Below are positions 5,688-5,777 of a stretch of DNA of 5,777 nucleotides, one piece after another. Source of the DNA: Treponema sp. Lineage in GTDB: Bacteria; Spirochaetota; Spirochaetia; Treponematales; Breznakiellaceae. The notes under the pieces are model-generated. The model was not told the DNA's origin and made no database searches. It was given only the letters and a program-made list of their open reading frames with translations. The stretch covers positions 1 to 5,777 of the forward strand of contig JAITAW010000261.1 in the NCBI GenBank assembly GCA_031283905.1. Direction: 5' to 3'. The position numbers and the translations under genes were made by a program. The stretch's first letter is position 1. Each line of letters starts with the position of its first letter.

Positions 5688-5777
5688 TTACTTCGCATAA
5701 CGTTCCCGGCTGTATGCGATGGTTTTGCAGAGTTGCAAACCGTAGGTGGAGTGAGGCGTGGGAGTGGAGCGTTCCCC
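5688..5777 (-). other. Open frame running off the right edge (gene tail or dispersed repeat)
   Basis: A minus-strand frame enters at the window edge and stays open for 29 codons to a TAA at 5688-5690; the visible end reads YGLQLCKTIAYSRERYAK. It could be the C-terminus of an upstream gene. The same segment carries a hairpin, GGTTTTGCA-GAGT-TGCAAACC (5721-5741, one bulged base), and a 7-base direct repeat CGTTCCC (5701-5707 and 5770-5776). These features also fit an intergenic repeat element. A frame this short proves little. Confidence 0.25.

Noticed and set aside
5449..5700. An 83-codon plus-strand frame in the right intergenic region
   Set aside because: No clear ribosome site, no domain or targeting signal, and composition changes sharply along it; likely chance.

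Overview
The window holds two sets of genes, all read on the minus strand (right to left). The sequence looks like a bacterium with a type II fatty-acid synthase and a Sec export pathway. Protein style (FabZ/FabF wording, a secreted propeller plus deacetylase-like protein) loosely suggests a spirochaete of the Treponema type. That is an impression from memory, not shown by the sequence.

Right part (about 5365 to 2710): a promoter at 5337-5364 with a perfect TATAAT precedes three closely packed genes. The first is a 44-residue membrane or secreted peptide (5274-5140), too short for ordinary ORF calling but with a strong GGAGG site. The second is an unrecognised small protein of about 61 residues (5113-4928). 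The third is a 749-residue exported protein (4959-2710) that starts inside the second gene. This large protein has a signal peptide, a TolB/WD40-like propeller region and a C-terminal NodB-type polysaccharide deacetylase domain. In that domain nearly all metal-binding and catalytic positions have been replaced, so it is probably a pseudoenzyme.

Left part (2671 to 1): a strong promoter between the two sets (2644-2671) precedes fabG, fabF and fabZ, a fatty-acid elongation operon covering ketoreduction, condensation and dehydration. fabZ runs off the left edge, probably lacking only a few residues. fabF and fabZ are tightly coupled. fabG and fabF are separated by 146 bases with three possible RNA hairpins; no acpP is present there, although many bacteria carry it between these genes.

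Far right (5410 to 5777): no convincing gene. It holds a GC-rich inverted repeat, a small hairpin and an open frame running off the right edge, which may be the tail of another gene or part of a dispersed repeat.

The most interesting items are the degenerate deacetylase domain with its two small companion genes, and the closely similar -35 regions of the two promoters.
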